A stretch of 64,000 nt of DNA. Origin: Chryseobacterium pennae (lineage in GTDB: Bacteria > Bacteroidota > Bacteroidia > Flavobacteriales > Weeksellaceae). Shown piece by piece: positions 1 through 8,852 of this stretch. The number at the start of each line of letters is the position of its first letter. Positions within the stretch are counted from its first letter, which is position 1. The DNA is taken from assembly GCF_003385515.1 (NCBI RefSeq), contig NZ_QNVT01000004.1:124001-188000 (forward strand), given 5' to 3'. Made by a program: the position numbers and the translations under genes. Below the pieces are notes generated by a model. That model did no database searches, was not told where the DNA came from, and saw only the letters and a list, made by a program, of their open reading frames with translations.

Positions 1-1
1 A

Positions 2-661
2 GAAATAGGACTGGAAGGACAAAAGAAAATCATGGCTTCAAAAGTTCTTGTCATAGGTGCCGGAGGATTGGGAAGCCCTGTGATTCAATATCTGGCAGCA
101 GCAGGTATAGGAACTCTGGGCATCGCCGATTTCGATCATGTGGAACTTCATAATCTGAACCGTCAGGTTATTCATAATGAAGACAGAGTAGGGGAGTTGA
201 AGGTGAAAAGTGCTGAAAAATTTGTAACCCATCTTAATTATCAGGTAAAAGTAGTTCCTATAGAAGAAAAGATTACTGCATCTAATGCTTTAGAAATCCT
301 TTCCCAATACGATATTATGGTAGATGGTTCAGACAATTTCTCAACAAGATATCTGGTGAATGATACCTGTGTAACATTAGGGAAAACATTGGTGTATGGA
401 AGTATTTTAAGCTTTACTGGTCAGGTAGCCGTATTTAATCATCAGGGAAGTAAAAACTTACGGGATATCTTTCCTGAACCTCCTTTTGATGAAGAGATGC
501 CGGATTGCGACAGCCTAGGTGTTTTAGGCGCTCTACCGGGAATTGTAGGCAGCATAATGGCGCTTCAGACTTTGAAACTCATCACAGATCTTCCTGTAAA
601 TCTGAATCAGTTAACATTAATTGATACACTGAACTGGAGGTTTCAGACTTTAGATTTTTAA
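2..661 (+). CDS. thiF: ThiF/MoeB/HesA-family adenylyltransferase (5' end outside window)
   Basis: E1-like enzyme that adenylates the C-terminus of a ubiquitin-like sulfur carrier (ThiS in thiamin synthesis or MoaD in molybdopterin synthesis). The frame is open from base 2 and codes EIGLEGQKKIMASKV before the first ATG at 32; that stretch is the conserved family N-terminus, so the true start lies upstream of the window. Seen: nucleotide-binding GAGGLGSP, then DFDxVExxNLNRQ, DGSDNFSTRYLVND, and the late PDCDSLGVLG segment whose Cys fits the catalytic or acyl-disulfide Cys of ThiF. The two CxxC zinc pairs of E. coli MoeB/ThiF are absent (NLRDIF replaces CYRCL). ThiF versus MoeB cannot be decided without upstream genes. 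Confidence 0.85.
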   Translation, partial: EIGLEGQKKIMASKVLVIGAGGLGSPVIQYLAAAGIGTLGIADFDHVELHNLNRQVIHNEDRVGELKVKSAEKFVTHLNYQVKVVPIEEKITASNALEILSQYDIMVDGSDNFSTRYLVNDTCVTLGKTLVYGSILSFTGQVAVFNHQGSKNLRDIFPEPPFDEEMPDCDSLGVLGALPGIVGSIMALQTLKLITDLPVNLNQLTLIDTLNWRFQTLDF

Positions 662-693
662 CCTGCTAAGCGGATGGTTTTTATTTCTCGCGG

Positions 694-774
694 ATCACAC
701 AGATTTCGCAGATCTTATGCAGCAGCTTTATTCTTTAAAAGAAAGAATCTGCGGTATCAGCTAAACCTGCGTGA
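694..774. repeat. Imperfect palindromic intergenic repeat, family A (CGCAGAT/ATCTGCG type)
   Basis: An imperfect dyad in which CGCAGAT faces ATCTGCG and ATCACACAG faces CTGCGTGAT, around a TTCTTTAAAAGAA loop. The same words recur at 10464-10538, 25853-26019 and 46924-46985, always between genes. It codes for nothing visible. Confidence 0.55.
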
Positions 775-794
775 TATATATAAATCAATATAAA

Positions 795-833
795 TAAAAA
801 ATGAGGCAGTAATACTATTACGGCCTCATTTTC
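795..833 (-). terminator. Intrinsic terminator of the outer-membrane protein gene
   Basis: Near-perfect hairpin: AAAATGAGGC pairs with GCCTCATTTT, with an inner GTAATA/TATTAC stem. On the minus strand it is followed by a T-rich tract; it sits 20 bases after the stop at 854 and may serve both converging genes. Confidence 0.8.
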
Positions 834-853
834 GGTTATTATATCATTTAAAT

Positions 854-3085
854 CTATTGCTGTCCCTGCTGCATAACTCCACCGTTATCGTCTTTCTTGG
901 TTTGGTTCAGGATATTTGGATCCTCTTTTGCCAGTTTATTTCTTGTTGGAATCTTATAATTAATGGAAATTCCAAAGTTTCTTGAATCATATTTCGTTCT
1001 AAGCATTACACTTTCTCCTAATGGTGGATTGGAACGTACCTGCATGATCTGGCCATTGAAAATATCATTCGCAAAAACCGACACTGTGAGACGATTGTTC
1101 ATAAACTTTTTCGTCAGGGTAATATCTAAGTTATTGCTAAATGGTTTTTCCGCAGTGAAGTAAAAATACCCTGCTTTTGGCGTCAGATAGCTGTAATTTG
1201 CTGTAAGCTTAATATCTTTTGGAAGGATCAGCTGGGTCATCAGGTTAAAAATCCAGAATCCTTTATTGTTGAGGTTATCAATCTCATGCTTCTGATATCC
1301 TGCATAAATGTACATGAAATTCATTTTGTCAGGATTGAAGTTCGACTTCATAATCTCACCTATGGACTTGGTAAAAATCTGAAACGGCACAGGAAGACCA
1401 ATATTGAAATTATGAATTTTCATATTAGAGATATTAACCTGCTGATTGTAAAGGTTTTTTCCTTCTTTTTTAATGATCTGTGCCACCTGGTTGCTGGCTG
1501 AGCTTACGCTATATCCAATGAAGGCATAATCAAAAGCAGAAATTTTCAACTCATAGTTGTCAAAAATGGTCGGCTGAAGATTGGCATTACCTGTAATTTG
1601 AGTATTCGGGCCTCCAAATGTGGTATTATTGGGGTTTAGGGCAGAAATACTTGGTAAGCTGATCTTTTTGTTGTAATTCGCAGCCACATATACTTGGTTC
1701 ATCAGGCTATACTGTATGCTGGCATTCGGAAAGAATTTAAACTTATTAAATGGAAGCAAATCATCCTGAACAAGTTTTCCATCTTTATCAAAATATCTGG
1801 TGATTCCTGAAATGTCATAGTTTTCAAAACGTGATCCCAAAGTGAAATCAAACTTTTTCAATTTTGCCTGAAACTCCAGGTAGGTAGAGGCTGTCTGTCT
1901 CTGGTATTCTAGATTGGTAAGCCCAAGGCTTTCTGTGTCATAATTTTGTTTTTCATATAATCCTCCGGCGCTTACTTTTCCTCCATCAAGAAGCTTGATG
2001 GGTTGAGAATAATCAACCTTAAAGTTAGCAATTCTCATATCAGAATTATTACTTAACACATTTCCCAGGTTCGTTGTTGGAAGAGGTTCTATAGGATTTT
2101 CATAAGTCTTGTTAAAGAATATATTATCCTGTCCAAATTTAGTGTAGGCCTTTGTATAACCAAATTGGAAATCTAATTTCTGAGATTTATCAGAAAAGCG
2201 TTTCTGATAGGTTACTACAGCTTCCTGTCTTACCGTATTGGTTCTGGCTACATCTGAAGATCCGAAAGTATAGTCCCTTATATAAACCTTATTAGGTGAG
2301 TTCTCATCCCGGGTTCTGTCACCTATACCATCACTTAAAGTATAATTATCATTGTTATTGTGATAAATATCGTAGTTCAGTAATAATCTGTCCTGTCCAA
2401 GGTCAAAAGTTACTCCTGCCTTGGCAAAATAAGTACGGGCAAATCGATCCGTATTACCGTTCAATAAGTCATCCTGCTTTGTATTCATCATACTTTCACG
2501 ATAATTCTGTCCCACATTAAGCTGCCATCCGAAATATTTATTTCTTGCATTTAAATTCACAGAGTTTGTGGTTCTGCTTCTGTATTTATCGTAATTGGTG
2601 AAGGTGTAATTTCCGGAATACGTGGCGCTTAAGTATTTATTGGCGTTTTTATTCGTAATAATATTCATTACAGCCCCTCCTGATGTAGCAGGAAACTCTG
2701 CTCCGGGCTGCGTAACAACTTCAATTCTCTCTACAGAATTGGCCGGCATGCTTTCAAGAAAAGAATTCAATTCATTGGACGTGATGTTGAGAGGCCTTCC
2801 GTTAAGATATACTTCCAGCATTTTTCCTTGATACATCATTCCTGCAATATCTGTAGCAACAAGCCCCGGAAGCTTTTTAATTCCTTCAAGAACATTCCCG
2901 TTATTTAGCTGAGGTTGTTCAGAAAAATCAAAAACAGTACGGTCTGCTTTTTGTTCAACGGCTTTTTTAGTTTTAGTGATAACAATGCCGTCAATTTGTT
3001 TTTCTTTGTTGCTATTATTGCCTTTTTCCTGGGCAAAAGTAAGTATAGAACTTACCAGCGATATGGCGAATAGAGTTTTTTTCAT
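854..3085 (-). CDS. Outer-membrane beta-barrel (TonB-dependent receptor-like) protein, OMP_b-brl_3 type
   Basis: A 743-residue outer-membrane protein. Residues 1-19 are a signal peptide ending TFAQ. Residues about 35-140 form a TonB-receptor plug-like region (NGNVLEGIKKLPGL, VYLNGRPLN, VERIEVVTQPGAEF, GGAVMNIITNK). The rest alternates short polar and aromatic strands as expected of a 22-strand barrel, ending in an acidic/Gln-rich tail. It lacks the N-terminal carboxypeptidase-regulatory-like domain that many of these proteins carry, and no SusD partner is next to it, so a glycan-uptake role is not supported. Substrate unknown. Same family as the protein at 4370-6496. Confidence 0.85.
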   Translation of the reverse strand: MKKTLFAISLVSSILTFAQEKGNNSNKEKQIDGIVITKTKKAVEQKADRTVFDFSEQPQLNNGNVLEGIKKLPGLVATDIAGMMYQGKMLEVYLNGRPLNITSNELNSFLESMPANSVERIEVVTQPGAEFPATSGGAVMNIITNKNANKYLSATYSGNYTFTNYDKYRSRTTNSVNLNARNKYFGWQLNVGQNYRESMMNTKQDDLLNGNTDRFARTYFAKAGVTFDLGQDRLLLNYDIYHNNNDNYTLSDGIGDRTRDENSPNKVYIRDYTFGSSDVARTNTVRQEAVVTYQKRFSDKSQKLDFQFGYTKAYTKFGQDNIFFNKTYENPIEPLPTTNLGNVLSNNSDMRIANFKVDYSQPIKLLDGGKVSAGGLYEKQNYDTESLGLTNLEYQRQTASTYLEFQAKLKKFDFTLGSRFENYDISGITRYFDKDGKLVQDDLLPFNKFKFFPNASIQYSLMNQVYVAANYNKKISLPSISALNPNNTTFGGPNTQITGNANLQPTIFDNYELKISAFDYAFIGYSVSSASNQVAQIIKKEGKNLYNQQVNISNMKIHNFNIGLPVPFQIFTKSIGEIMKSNFNPDKMNFMYIYAGYQKHEIDNLNNKGFWIFNLMTQLILPKDIKLTANYSYLTPKAGYFYFTAEKPFSNNLDITLTKKFMNNRLTVSVFANDIFNGQIMQVRSNPPLGESVMLRTKYDSRNFGISINYKIPTRNKLAKEDPNILNQTKKDDNGGVMQQGQQ

Positions 3086-3310
3086 AATGTTTTTTACTAC
3101 TATCTGGTTAGACGCCCAAAAAAGAATTTTGTTACAATAGGTCTAATTTATAGTTGATATTTTATTTAAAAAAGAGTCTGCCCATCGACTATTAATGATT
3201 GAAAAAATATTTTGTTATTAAAAAAAATAAAAAAGAATAAAGTAAAATTAAATTGATTATCGTCTTGTACCATGTAAGAGGTTTTAGCGCTTAAACAATT
3301 GAAAATGAAA

Positions 3311-3330
3311 AAGTAAATTCGGATTTACTT
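3311..3330 (+). other. Small perfect hairpin upstream of the small-heat-shock operon
   Basis: AAGTAAAT and ATTTACTT form a perfect 8-bp stem around TCGG, about 40 bases before the ATG at 3373. The stem is AT-rich and would melt easily. The position in a probable 5' leader of a heat-shock gene pair makes a thermosensor possible but unproven. The rest of the 3086-3372 gap is AT-rich and shows no other clear element. Confidence 0.35.
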
Positions 3331-3372
3331 CATCTTACATCAGAAGAAATTAACATTTAATAAGTAACAAAA

Positions 3373-3663
3373 ATGAACAATAAAATAAAATTTATCCTGC
3401 CGAGATTACTAGGAATTACAATAGTAGTAGGTGTAGCAGTGTTAATCTTATCCATAGTTTTTAAACTATTGCTTGCGGGATTGGTATTAACAGGAATCGG
3501 AATGTTTGTAGCAAAAATGATGGGAAAAAGACATGAAAAACAAATCGCATATGGAAAAGAGACAATGGAGTTTCTTCCTTATTCAAATACCTTTCAAAAA
3601 CAGCAAAAAACAGCCTATTCACATATGAGAAAAGAGGATTTAGCTATTATCCCAATTCAATAA
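3373..3663 (+). CDS. Small membrane protein of unknown function
   Basis: A 96-residue protein not assigned to a family. Residues about 8-48 hold two closely spaced hydrophobic segments (LLGITIVVGVAVLILSIVF and LLLAGLVLTGIGMFVA) separated by only a lysine, so it is probably a one- or two-pass inner-membrane protein with a soluble, Lys/Gln-rich C-terminus. It is followed after 36 bases by the small heat-shock protein gene on the same strand, and both probably share a transcript. A role in stress or envelope physiology is inference from context alone. Confidence 0.7.
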   Translation: MNNKIKFILPRLLGITIVVGVAVLILSIVFKLLLAGLVLTGIGMFVAKMMGKRHEKQIAYGKETMEFLPYSNTFQKQQKTAYSHMRKEDLAIIPIQ

Positions 3664-3699
3664 TTAATCATAACAACACCTAATCAAATAATTAAAATT

Positions 3700-4170
3700 A
3701 TGTATACACAACACAACCATACACACAATCCATTTGGAAAACAAGGTCAATGCAATGCATTTGAAAGAAGCGGCTTTGGAAAGAAATTTAAAGAACATTT
3801 TATGGGAGGGAATGACCCTTTTAAAGAAATGTTCGATAAAAAGATCAATAACTATAAACCTGTAAATATTACTGAAAATGAAAATAATTTTACAGTACAG
3901 CTTTATGCAGCCGGTTTACATAAAGAATCTTTTAAAATAGCCATTAAGAATCAGGTTCTTACAATATCCTATACCCATGAAGAAAAAGATCCAGACTCTA
4001 AATTAATTTATCAGGAATTTTATGAAAGTTCTTTTGAGCGTCGCTTCCAATTAACAGATAAAGTTTTTGATGATCAGGTTTTGGCACTTTATGAAAATGG
4101 TATTTTAACGGTAACGTTGCCTAAAAATCCGGAAAAGAATAAACCGGAACAAAAAGTAGATATTAAATAA
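3700..4170 (+). CDS. Hsp20/alpha-crystallin small heat-shock protein
   Basis: A 156-residue ATP-independent holdase chaperone that binds unfolding proteins in the cytoplasm. The N-terminal 50 residues are His/Gly/Phe-rich (THNPFGK, GFGKKFKEHF), as usual for the variable arm. The alpha-crystallin domain spans about 52-148: VNITENENNFTVQLYAAGL, the ESSFERRF loop, and the diagnostic ALYENGILTVTLPK (A-x-x-x-N/D-G-x-L). It ends with a Lys/Glu-rich tail. It probably shares a promoter with the preceding membrane-protein gene. Confidence 0.93.
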   Translation: MYTQHNHTHNPFGKQGQCNAFERSGFGKKFKEHFMGGNDPFKEMFDKKINNYKPVNITENENNFTVQLYAAGLHKESFKIAIKNQVLTISYTHEEKDPDSKLIYQEFYESSFERRFQLTDKVFDDQVLALYENGILTVTLPKNPEKNKPEQKVDIK

Positions 4171-4185
4171 TCTTTTTATCAAGTT

Positions 4186-4216
4186 AATCTCATAGGTTTT
4201 TAAAACCTATAAGATT
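4186..4216. repeat. Hairpin of the AAACCTATAAG intergenic repeat
   Basis: AATCTCATAGGTTTT faces AAAACCTATAAGATT with one mismatch (15-bp stem). The core AACCTATAAG(G/A)TTTA also occurs at 8384-8398 and 10430-10446. It could act as a terminator of the heat-shock operon, but no T-tract follows. Confidence 0.55.
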
Positions 4217-4240
4217 TAGACGAGAGATATCTAAAAAAGC

Positions 4241-4293
4241 CATTGGGATTGTTATTGATTATGAAAGCGGACCAAAGTCTGCTCCTATTGAAT
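4241..4293 (+). repeat. Dispersed palindromic repeat, family B copy 1
   Basis: Begins CATTGGGATTG, contains the hairpin AGCGGACcaaaGTCTGCT and ends CTATTGAAT. Matching copies lie at 10561-10614 (same strand) and 46839-46891 (opposite strand). REP-like organisation; non-coding. Confidence 0.65.
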
Positions 4294-4312
4294 TTTAAGT
4301 CTAATATTTCAA

Positions 4313-4349
4313 GAATAAAAGCCTCACAATCTTTGTGAGGCTTTTATTA
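4313..4349. terminator. Bidirectional intrinsic terminator
   Basis: Perfect stem AATAAAAGCCTCACA/TGTGAGGCTTTTATT around a short loop, lying between converging genes that end at 4170 and 4370. It has A and T tracts on both sides and should terminate both. Confidence 0.85.
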
Positions 4350-4369
4350 TATCCGGTATTATTTTTTGA

Positions 4370-6496
4370 TTACTGGGCTCTTTGTTTCTCTTCAAAATTA
4401 ACAGCTCTGGTATTGGATTTTACTTTCTGATTTCCAAAATTATAAGTCACACTTACATTCAGTCTTCTGGCATCCCAATAATTATTAAATGACTGGGTGT
4501 TATCAGCATAATAAGCATCTCCTATGAATCTGCCTTGTTTAAAGATATCAGTTACAGAAAGATTAACCTGTAAAGCTTTTTCCATAAAGCTCATTTTCAC
4601 TCCGGCATCCAGGCTACCCATGTTTTTTTGATAGGTATTTCCCTCTCTGGATGGTAATGTTTCCCAATAATTGACGAATAAGAAGAATGTTTTAGCCTTA
4701 TTAAGCTGAAAAGTATTTTTCAAAGAGTAATAAAATGATTGTCCGCTCTTTGGGATAAGGTTGAACTTTGTAATCTGCGTTTCATTATAACTGAAAGAAG
4801 TAGAGATATTGCTTTCCCAGAATTTAAAAAACGTATCAGTATAGTTGAAGTTAATACCATAAGTATCCTGATTGTAATAATTATAATAGCTGCTGGTTAC
4901 AGCTTCCTGATCCAGAAACAAAATCTGTCCAAAATTATTGGTTGTTCTTTGATAATATACGTTGGCAGAAAACTTATTTTTAAAAATATAATTAAGCTCA
5001 ATATTGTCATTGAAAGAAGGCTGTAACTCGGGGTTTCCCGTAGAATAGCTGCGCGGATTGGAATACCATCTGAAAGGATTTAAGGAATGGAAATTCGGAC
5101 GGTTAATCCTTCTGGAGTAGTTAATACTGAACTGATTGCTGCTATTGGCTTTATAAGACAGATATGCAGAAGGAAAGAACTTTCCATAGTTGTTTTCAGT
5201 CTGGGATTGTGCAGTAGGAGAGATGCTCCTGGTCTGAACATATTCATAGCGGAGGCCTGCCTTAGCTGACCATTTTTCCCCAAAATCTTTACTGGTACTT
5301 ATATAGGCAGCATAATTTTTTTCATCATATTCAAACTGATTGGTTTTACCCGGATCAATTTCATAATGATCATTTTTAAGATCAAAATATTGAATGTCTG
5401 AATTGTTGGAAAATTGGCTGTATTTTGCTCCGGTTTCCACCTGTGTTTTTTTGAAATTTAAGGTAAGATCTGCCTGTGCAGATGAAATTTTATAATCCAC
5501 AGCAGACATATTTCGAACCGTTTCTTTAGACAGATCAGAAAGATCTGTGGTGATAAAGTTGACCTGAGTATCGGGCACATTTCCATAATAATTATACCCA
5601 AGGCTCAATTTATGATCGCCAAATTTATGATCGAAATAAGTATTCAACATTTGTGTGGTAAAAGCAGAACGGTGTTTAGAATCCGTTTCTGTAAATAACG
5701 TTGGAGTATTTCCGCTGAAATAATTTTGTGTTGAATAGATATCCATATCAATATCACCTTTGGTAATATCATAGATGAATCCTATTGTAGATTTATCAGA
5801 AAGAGAATAATCAACATTGGCATTAAGTCCAAGTCCTTTATACATATCTCTTCTTTCGTCTCTACTGAATACTGATTCTTTCCCCACGATCTGAAAGTTT
5901 TCTACAGAACGTTTTGCCGTATCAAATCCCTGAAACTTTAGAATGGCTTTTACTTTTTTATTCTGATAATTGATTCCTGTTGCCCCTCCAAAGCTGCCAT
6001 ACGTTCTTTGGGTATAATAAGTATTTAAATAGCCGCTCCAGCCAAGATCTACATTCTTTTTTAATACAATGTTGATGATTCCGCTATTTCCCTGAGCATC
6101 ATATTTTGCCGGTGGAGTAGTGATTACCTCAATCTTCAGGATATTTTCAGAACGGAGATTCTTCAGATAATTAGTAAGTTCTGTTCCTGAAAGATTAAGC
6201 ATTCTGTCATTTACCATCACTGAAACACCATTTTTTCCGACAATTGAAATAATCCCTTTGTCTTCATCTATTTTAAGCAGGGGGGTACTTGCCAGTGCTT
6301 CAATTCCGCTGCTTCCGTTTGATAGCATAGAATTTTGAATATTATAAACAAGACGGTCTACCTTACGTTCAACTAAAGCTTTTTTGCCGTTTACGGTTAC
6401 CGTTTCAATCGTTTTTACCTGGTTGGCAGAATCTTTCGTTTGCCCTGCAGCAAACGTACTTAATAAAGCGGTGATAAGAAGAATATGCTGTTTCAT
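4370..6496 (-). CDS. Outer-membrane beta-barrel (TonB-dependent receptor-like) protein, OMP_b-brl_3 type
   Basis: A 708-residue outer-membrane protein with a signal peptide (MKQHILLITALLSTFAAGQ). Residues about 30-150 form the plug-like region: ALVERKVDRLVYNIQ, GIEALASTPLL, ILKIEVITTPPAKYDAQGNSGIINIVLKK. The remainder is barrel, with the typical INRPNFHSLNPF and GNPELQPSFNDNIELNY motifs of this family. Like the protein at 854-3085 it has no N-terminal regulatory-like domain and no SusD partner. It is divergent from the LytS-like kinase starting at 6677, so the LytS/LytT pair could regulate it; that is inference. Confidence 0.85.
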   Translation of the reverse strand: MKQHILLITALLSTFAAGQTKDSANQVKTIETVTVNGKKALVERKVDRLVYNIQNSMLSNGSSGIEALASTPLLKIDEDKGIISIVGKNGVSVMVNDRMLNLSGTELTNYLKNLRSENILKIEVITTPPAKYDAQGNSGIINIVLKKNVDLGWSGYLNTYYTQRTYGSFGGATGINYQNKKVKAILKFQGFDTAKRSVENFQIVGKESVFSRDERRDMYKGLGLNANVDYSLSDKSTIGFIYDITKGDIDMDIYSTQNYFSGNTPTLFTETDSKHRSAFTTQMLNTYFDHKFGDHKLSLGYNYYGNVPDTQVNFITTDLSDLSKETVRNMSAVDYKISSAQADLTLNFKKTQVETGAKYSQFSNNSDIQYFDLKNDHYEIDPGKTNQFEYDEKNYAAYISTSKDFGEKWSAKAGLRYEYVQTRSISPTAQSQTENNYGKFFPSAYLSYKANSSNQFSINYSRRINRPNFHSLNPFRWYSNPRSYSTGNPELQPSFNDNIELNYIFKNKFSANVYYQRTTNNFGQILFLDQEAVTSSYYNYYNQDTYGINFNYTDTFFKFWESNISTSFSYNETQITKFNLIPKSGQSFYYSLKNTFQLNKAKTFFLFVNYWETLPSREGNTYQKNMGSLDAGVKMSFMEKALQVNLSVTDIFKQGRFIGDAYYADNTQSFNNYWDARRLNVSVTYNFGNQKVKSNTRAVNFEEKQRAQ

Positions 6497-6676
6497 TTGA
6501 GGATCAGGTTTTGTTTTTGTTATTTTTCTGAAGCAAAGGTATTAGCAATGCTTTTTCCTTGAAATGGCCTTTAGATAAAGGAGAAAATTTAACCTGTGAA
6601 CTTATTTTCATCGATAAAATGACCCGGTTTATCGAAAATTGAGCTTTTGATTGGGTGGATCAATTATTTTTGTGCT

Positions 6677-7684
6677 ATGAAAAAAAAACAATTGCTTTTT
6701 CTGCATGTCTTTTATTGGGCTATGTTTTTAGTAGGAACAATCATTGTTCCTGCTTTTGTGTATAAGAAAGGATATATTGCATTTAAACTAACTTATCTTC
6801 TGACCAGTTTTGTGTGTTTCTATTTCAATTACTTTTTTATTGTTCCTAGGTTTTTTGATATCAAGAAATTGTATAAGGCTATTGTTGGTTTTTCTATTAG
6901 TGTAACCTGCTTTGTTGTGATTCGCTATTTTACAGAAGAGGTCTTTCTTCCCCTCTTTTTCGGGATCCGGAACTATCCTGAAGGAACAGAGTTTGGCTAT
7001 TATTTTTTCGATAATATTTATAATAGTGTGACCTCTATTTTCATCAGTACGGTTTTCTGTTTATTTAAAATATACTCTTCTCTCGATGCAGAAAGGCTTC
7101 AGCTGGTAGAAGAAAAGAAAAATGCAGAACTGAAAGCCTTAAAAACCCAGATTAATCCTCATTTTATCTTCAATACATTAAATAATATTTATTCATTGGT
7201 ATATCAGAAATCAGAAAAGGCATTGCCTGCTATAGAAGAGCTCGGACAGCTATTGAGATACAGTACAAAAGACCTTGAAGAAGATTTCATTTCTCTGGAT
7301 AAGGAAATTGGATATATAGACAGTTTGATTGAACTGGAAAAGCTGAGACTCAGGAATCCGGAGCTTATTCTTGTAGAAAAAGATCTTCAGTATTCTCATT
7401 TGAATATTTCACCCATGTTGCTGGTACCATTCGTTGAAAATGCCTTTAAACATGGTGATCTTCGTGGTAAAGGATTTGAACTGAATATCTCCGATCAGAA
7501 TAAAGTACTGCATTTTTACCTTTTGAACTTTAAAAAAGATAAAATGAAAGACTCCGGTTCTGGGATTGGGATTCAGAATGTGAAAAAAAGACTGGAAATA
7601 TTATATCCAAAACATGAGCTAAGCATCAAAGATTCGGAAACAGAATTTGTTGTAGATTTAAAAATTGATTTGCGGGATGAATAA
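6677..7684 (+). CDS. LytS/YehU-type sensor histidine kinase
   Basis: A 335-residue membrane sensor kinase. Four hydrophobic segments occupy about residues 1-145, then a short coiled linker. The His_kinase domain has LKTQINPHFIFNTLNNIY with the phospho-accepting His near residue 162. The ATPase domain shows PFVENAFKHG (N box) and GSGIGIQNVKKRLEILYP (G2 box). The ATG at 6677 is preferred over a TTG at 6647. A TATTTTTG element ends five bases before this ATG, so the leader would be absent or extremely short. The stop overlaps the next gene by eight bases, as expected for a co-translated kinase/regulator pair. Confidence 0.9.
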   Translation: MKKKQLLFLHVFYWAMFLVGTIIVPAFVYKKGYIAFKLTYLLTSFVCFYFNYFFIVPRFFDIKKLYKAIVGFSISVTCFVVIRYFTEEVFLPLFFGIRNYPEGTEFGYYFFDNIYNSVTSIFISTVFCLFKIYSSLDAERLQLVEEKKNAELKALKTQINPHFIFNTLNNIYSLVYQKSEKALPAIEELGQLLRYSTKDLEEDFISLDKEIGYIDSLIELEKLRLRNPELILVEKDLQYSHLNISPMLLVPFVENAFKHGDLRGKGFELNISDQNKVLHFYLLNFKKDKMKDSGSGIGIQNVKKRLEILYPKHELSIKDSETEFVVDLKIDLRDE

Positions 7685-8351
7685 AATAAAATGTATCATC
7701 GTTGATGACGAACCTCTGGCTATTTCACTTCTTGAACAGTATGTACAGAAAATTCCTTTTCTTGAGTTGGTCTTCTCTACAGAAAACCCTATTGAAGCGC
7801 TAGAATATATTCAGAATAATGATTCAGATCTTATCTTTCTGGACATTCAGATGCCGGAGCTTACAGGAATCAATTTCATGAAAATTGTAGGTGCCAAACA
7901 AAAATATATCTTAACAACGGCCTATTCAGAATATGCACTGGAAGGATATGAGCATAATATTGTTGATTATCTTCTGAAACCTGTCTCCTTTGAACGATTT
8001 CTGAAAAGTGCAATGAAGGCTCAGGAACGGTTTTCTTTCCAGGAAGAAGATGCTCATTTCTTCGTTAAATCATCAGGGCAGCAGCATCGCATCAACTTTA
8101 ATGAAATCCTTTATATTGAAAGCATCAAAGACTATGTGAATATTCGAACCGCCGGAGAAGAATATATTGTGCTGGATACGCTTAAATCTATGGAAAATCA
8201 GCTTTCTGAAAGCTTTGTAAGAATTCATAAATCCTTTATCGTTAATCTGGACAAGGTCAAAAGTATTGGAGCTAAAAAAGTAATCCTGCCTGAAATGGAG
8301 ATTCCAATCGGGGAGAGCTATAGGGCTAATTTGTTGGATAGGCTGAAATAA
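7677..8351 (+). CDS. LytTR-family response regulator
   Basis: A 224-residue DNA-binding response regulator, partner of the kinase that ends at 7684. The receiver domain (1-115) has the acidic pocket VDDE, phospho-acceptor Asp56 in IFLDIQMPELTG, the switch Thr in ILTTAYSEYALEGYE and the conserved LLKPVSFERF Lys. The LytTR domain (about 125-222) carries INFNEILYIESIKDYVNIRT, ENQLSESFVRIHKSFIVNLDKVKSI and PIGESYRANLL. The ATG at 7677 is preferred over TTG 7665 because MNKIKCIIVDDEP matches the family N-terminus. Confidence 0.93.
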   Translation: MNKIKCIIVDDEPLAISLLEQYVQKIPFLELVFSTENPIEALEYIQNNDSDLIFLDIQMPELTGINFMKIVGAKQKYILTTAYSEYALEGYEHNIVDYLLKPVSFERFLKSAMKAQERFSFQEEDAHFFVKSSGQQHRINFNEILYIESIKDYVNIRTAGEEYIVLDTLKSMENQLSESFVRIHKSFIVNLDKVKSIGAKKVILPEMEIPIGESYRANLLDRLK

Positions 8352-8364
8352 ATCTGGAGAATTC

Positions 8365-8397
8365 AAACCTTATAGGGTTTTGAAGCCTATAAGGTTT
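8365..8397. terminator. Hairpin between converging genes, AAACCTATAAG repeat type
   Basis: A perfect 12-bp stem, AAACCTTATAGG with CCTATAAGGTTT, lies between the ends of the response regulator (8351) and the NTF2-like gene (8424). It is related to the hairpins at 4186-4216 and 10430-10446. It probably terminates both genes but lacks a long T-run. Confidence 0.5.
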
Positions 8398-8423
8398 AAT
8401 ATCTTGGAATAAGTCTATAGTTT

Positions 8424-8852
8424 CTACTTTTCTTTTGATATTTCTTTTCTGGTCGAAATTTTGTCAACAATGTACCATCTGCCTTCTGTATACATGAGAT
8501 TAAAGTAATCTATGAAAATATATTTTGCTGTTTTTATCTCACATTTTGCAGCAGCTATATTTCCGGTGACATCAAGGTTCAATATTTTAGACTCTATGTT
8601 TTCGACAGTGGCTTTAGGCTTAAATCCACTTAAGTAGGTTTTTCTGTCAAAGACAACTACTTTATCTTCTTTTACATTTTTAAGTTTGCATGTGCTGTGC
8701 ATTGCTTTTCCCACCTTCAGGGTGTCTCCTTTCTTCCAGCCGTCAAAGTACATTTCTATCGTTTCTTTGATGAGGGCTTGAGAATCGTTTTGTGAATAAA
8801 CATTCATAAAACAAAAAAGAGTTAATACGAAAATCAGGTTTTGTTTTTTCAT
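8424..8852 (-). CDS. Secreted NTF2-like (putative lumazine-binding type) protein
   Basis: A 142-residue protein with a signal peptide (MKKQNLIFVLTLFCFMNVYSQ). The mature part resembles the small NTF2-like/Lumazine_bd_2 fold: an N-terminal helix IKETIEMYFDGWKKGD, AMHSTCKLKNV, VFDRKTYLSGF, then a strand-rich half with GNIAAAKCEIKT, FIDYFNLMYTEGRWYIVDKI. Proteins of this group are periplasmic or exported with no settled activity. It converges on the LytT gene and stands alone, so nothing in the context helps. Confidence 0.75.
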   Translation of the reverse strand: MKKQNLIFVLTLFCFMNVYSQNDSQALIKETIEMYFDGWKKGDTLKVGKAMHSTCKLKNVKEDKVVVFDRKTYLSGFKPKATVENIESKILNLDVTGNIAAAKCEIKTAKYIFIDYFNLMYTEGRWYIVDKISTRKEISKEK

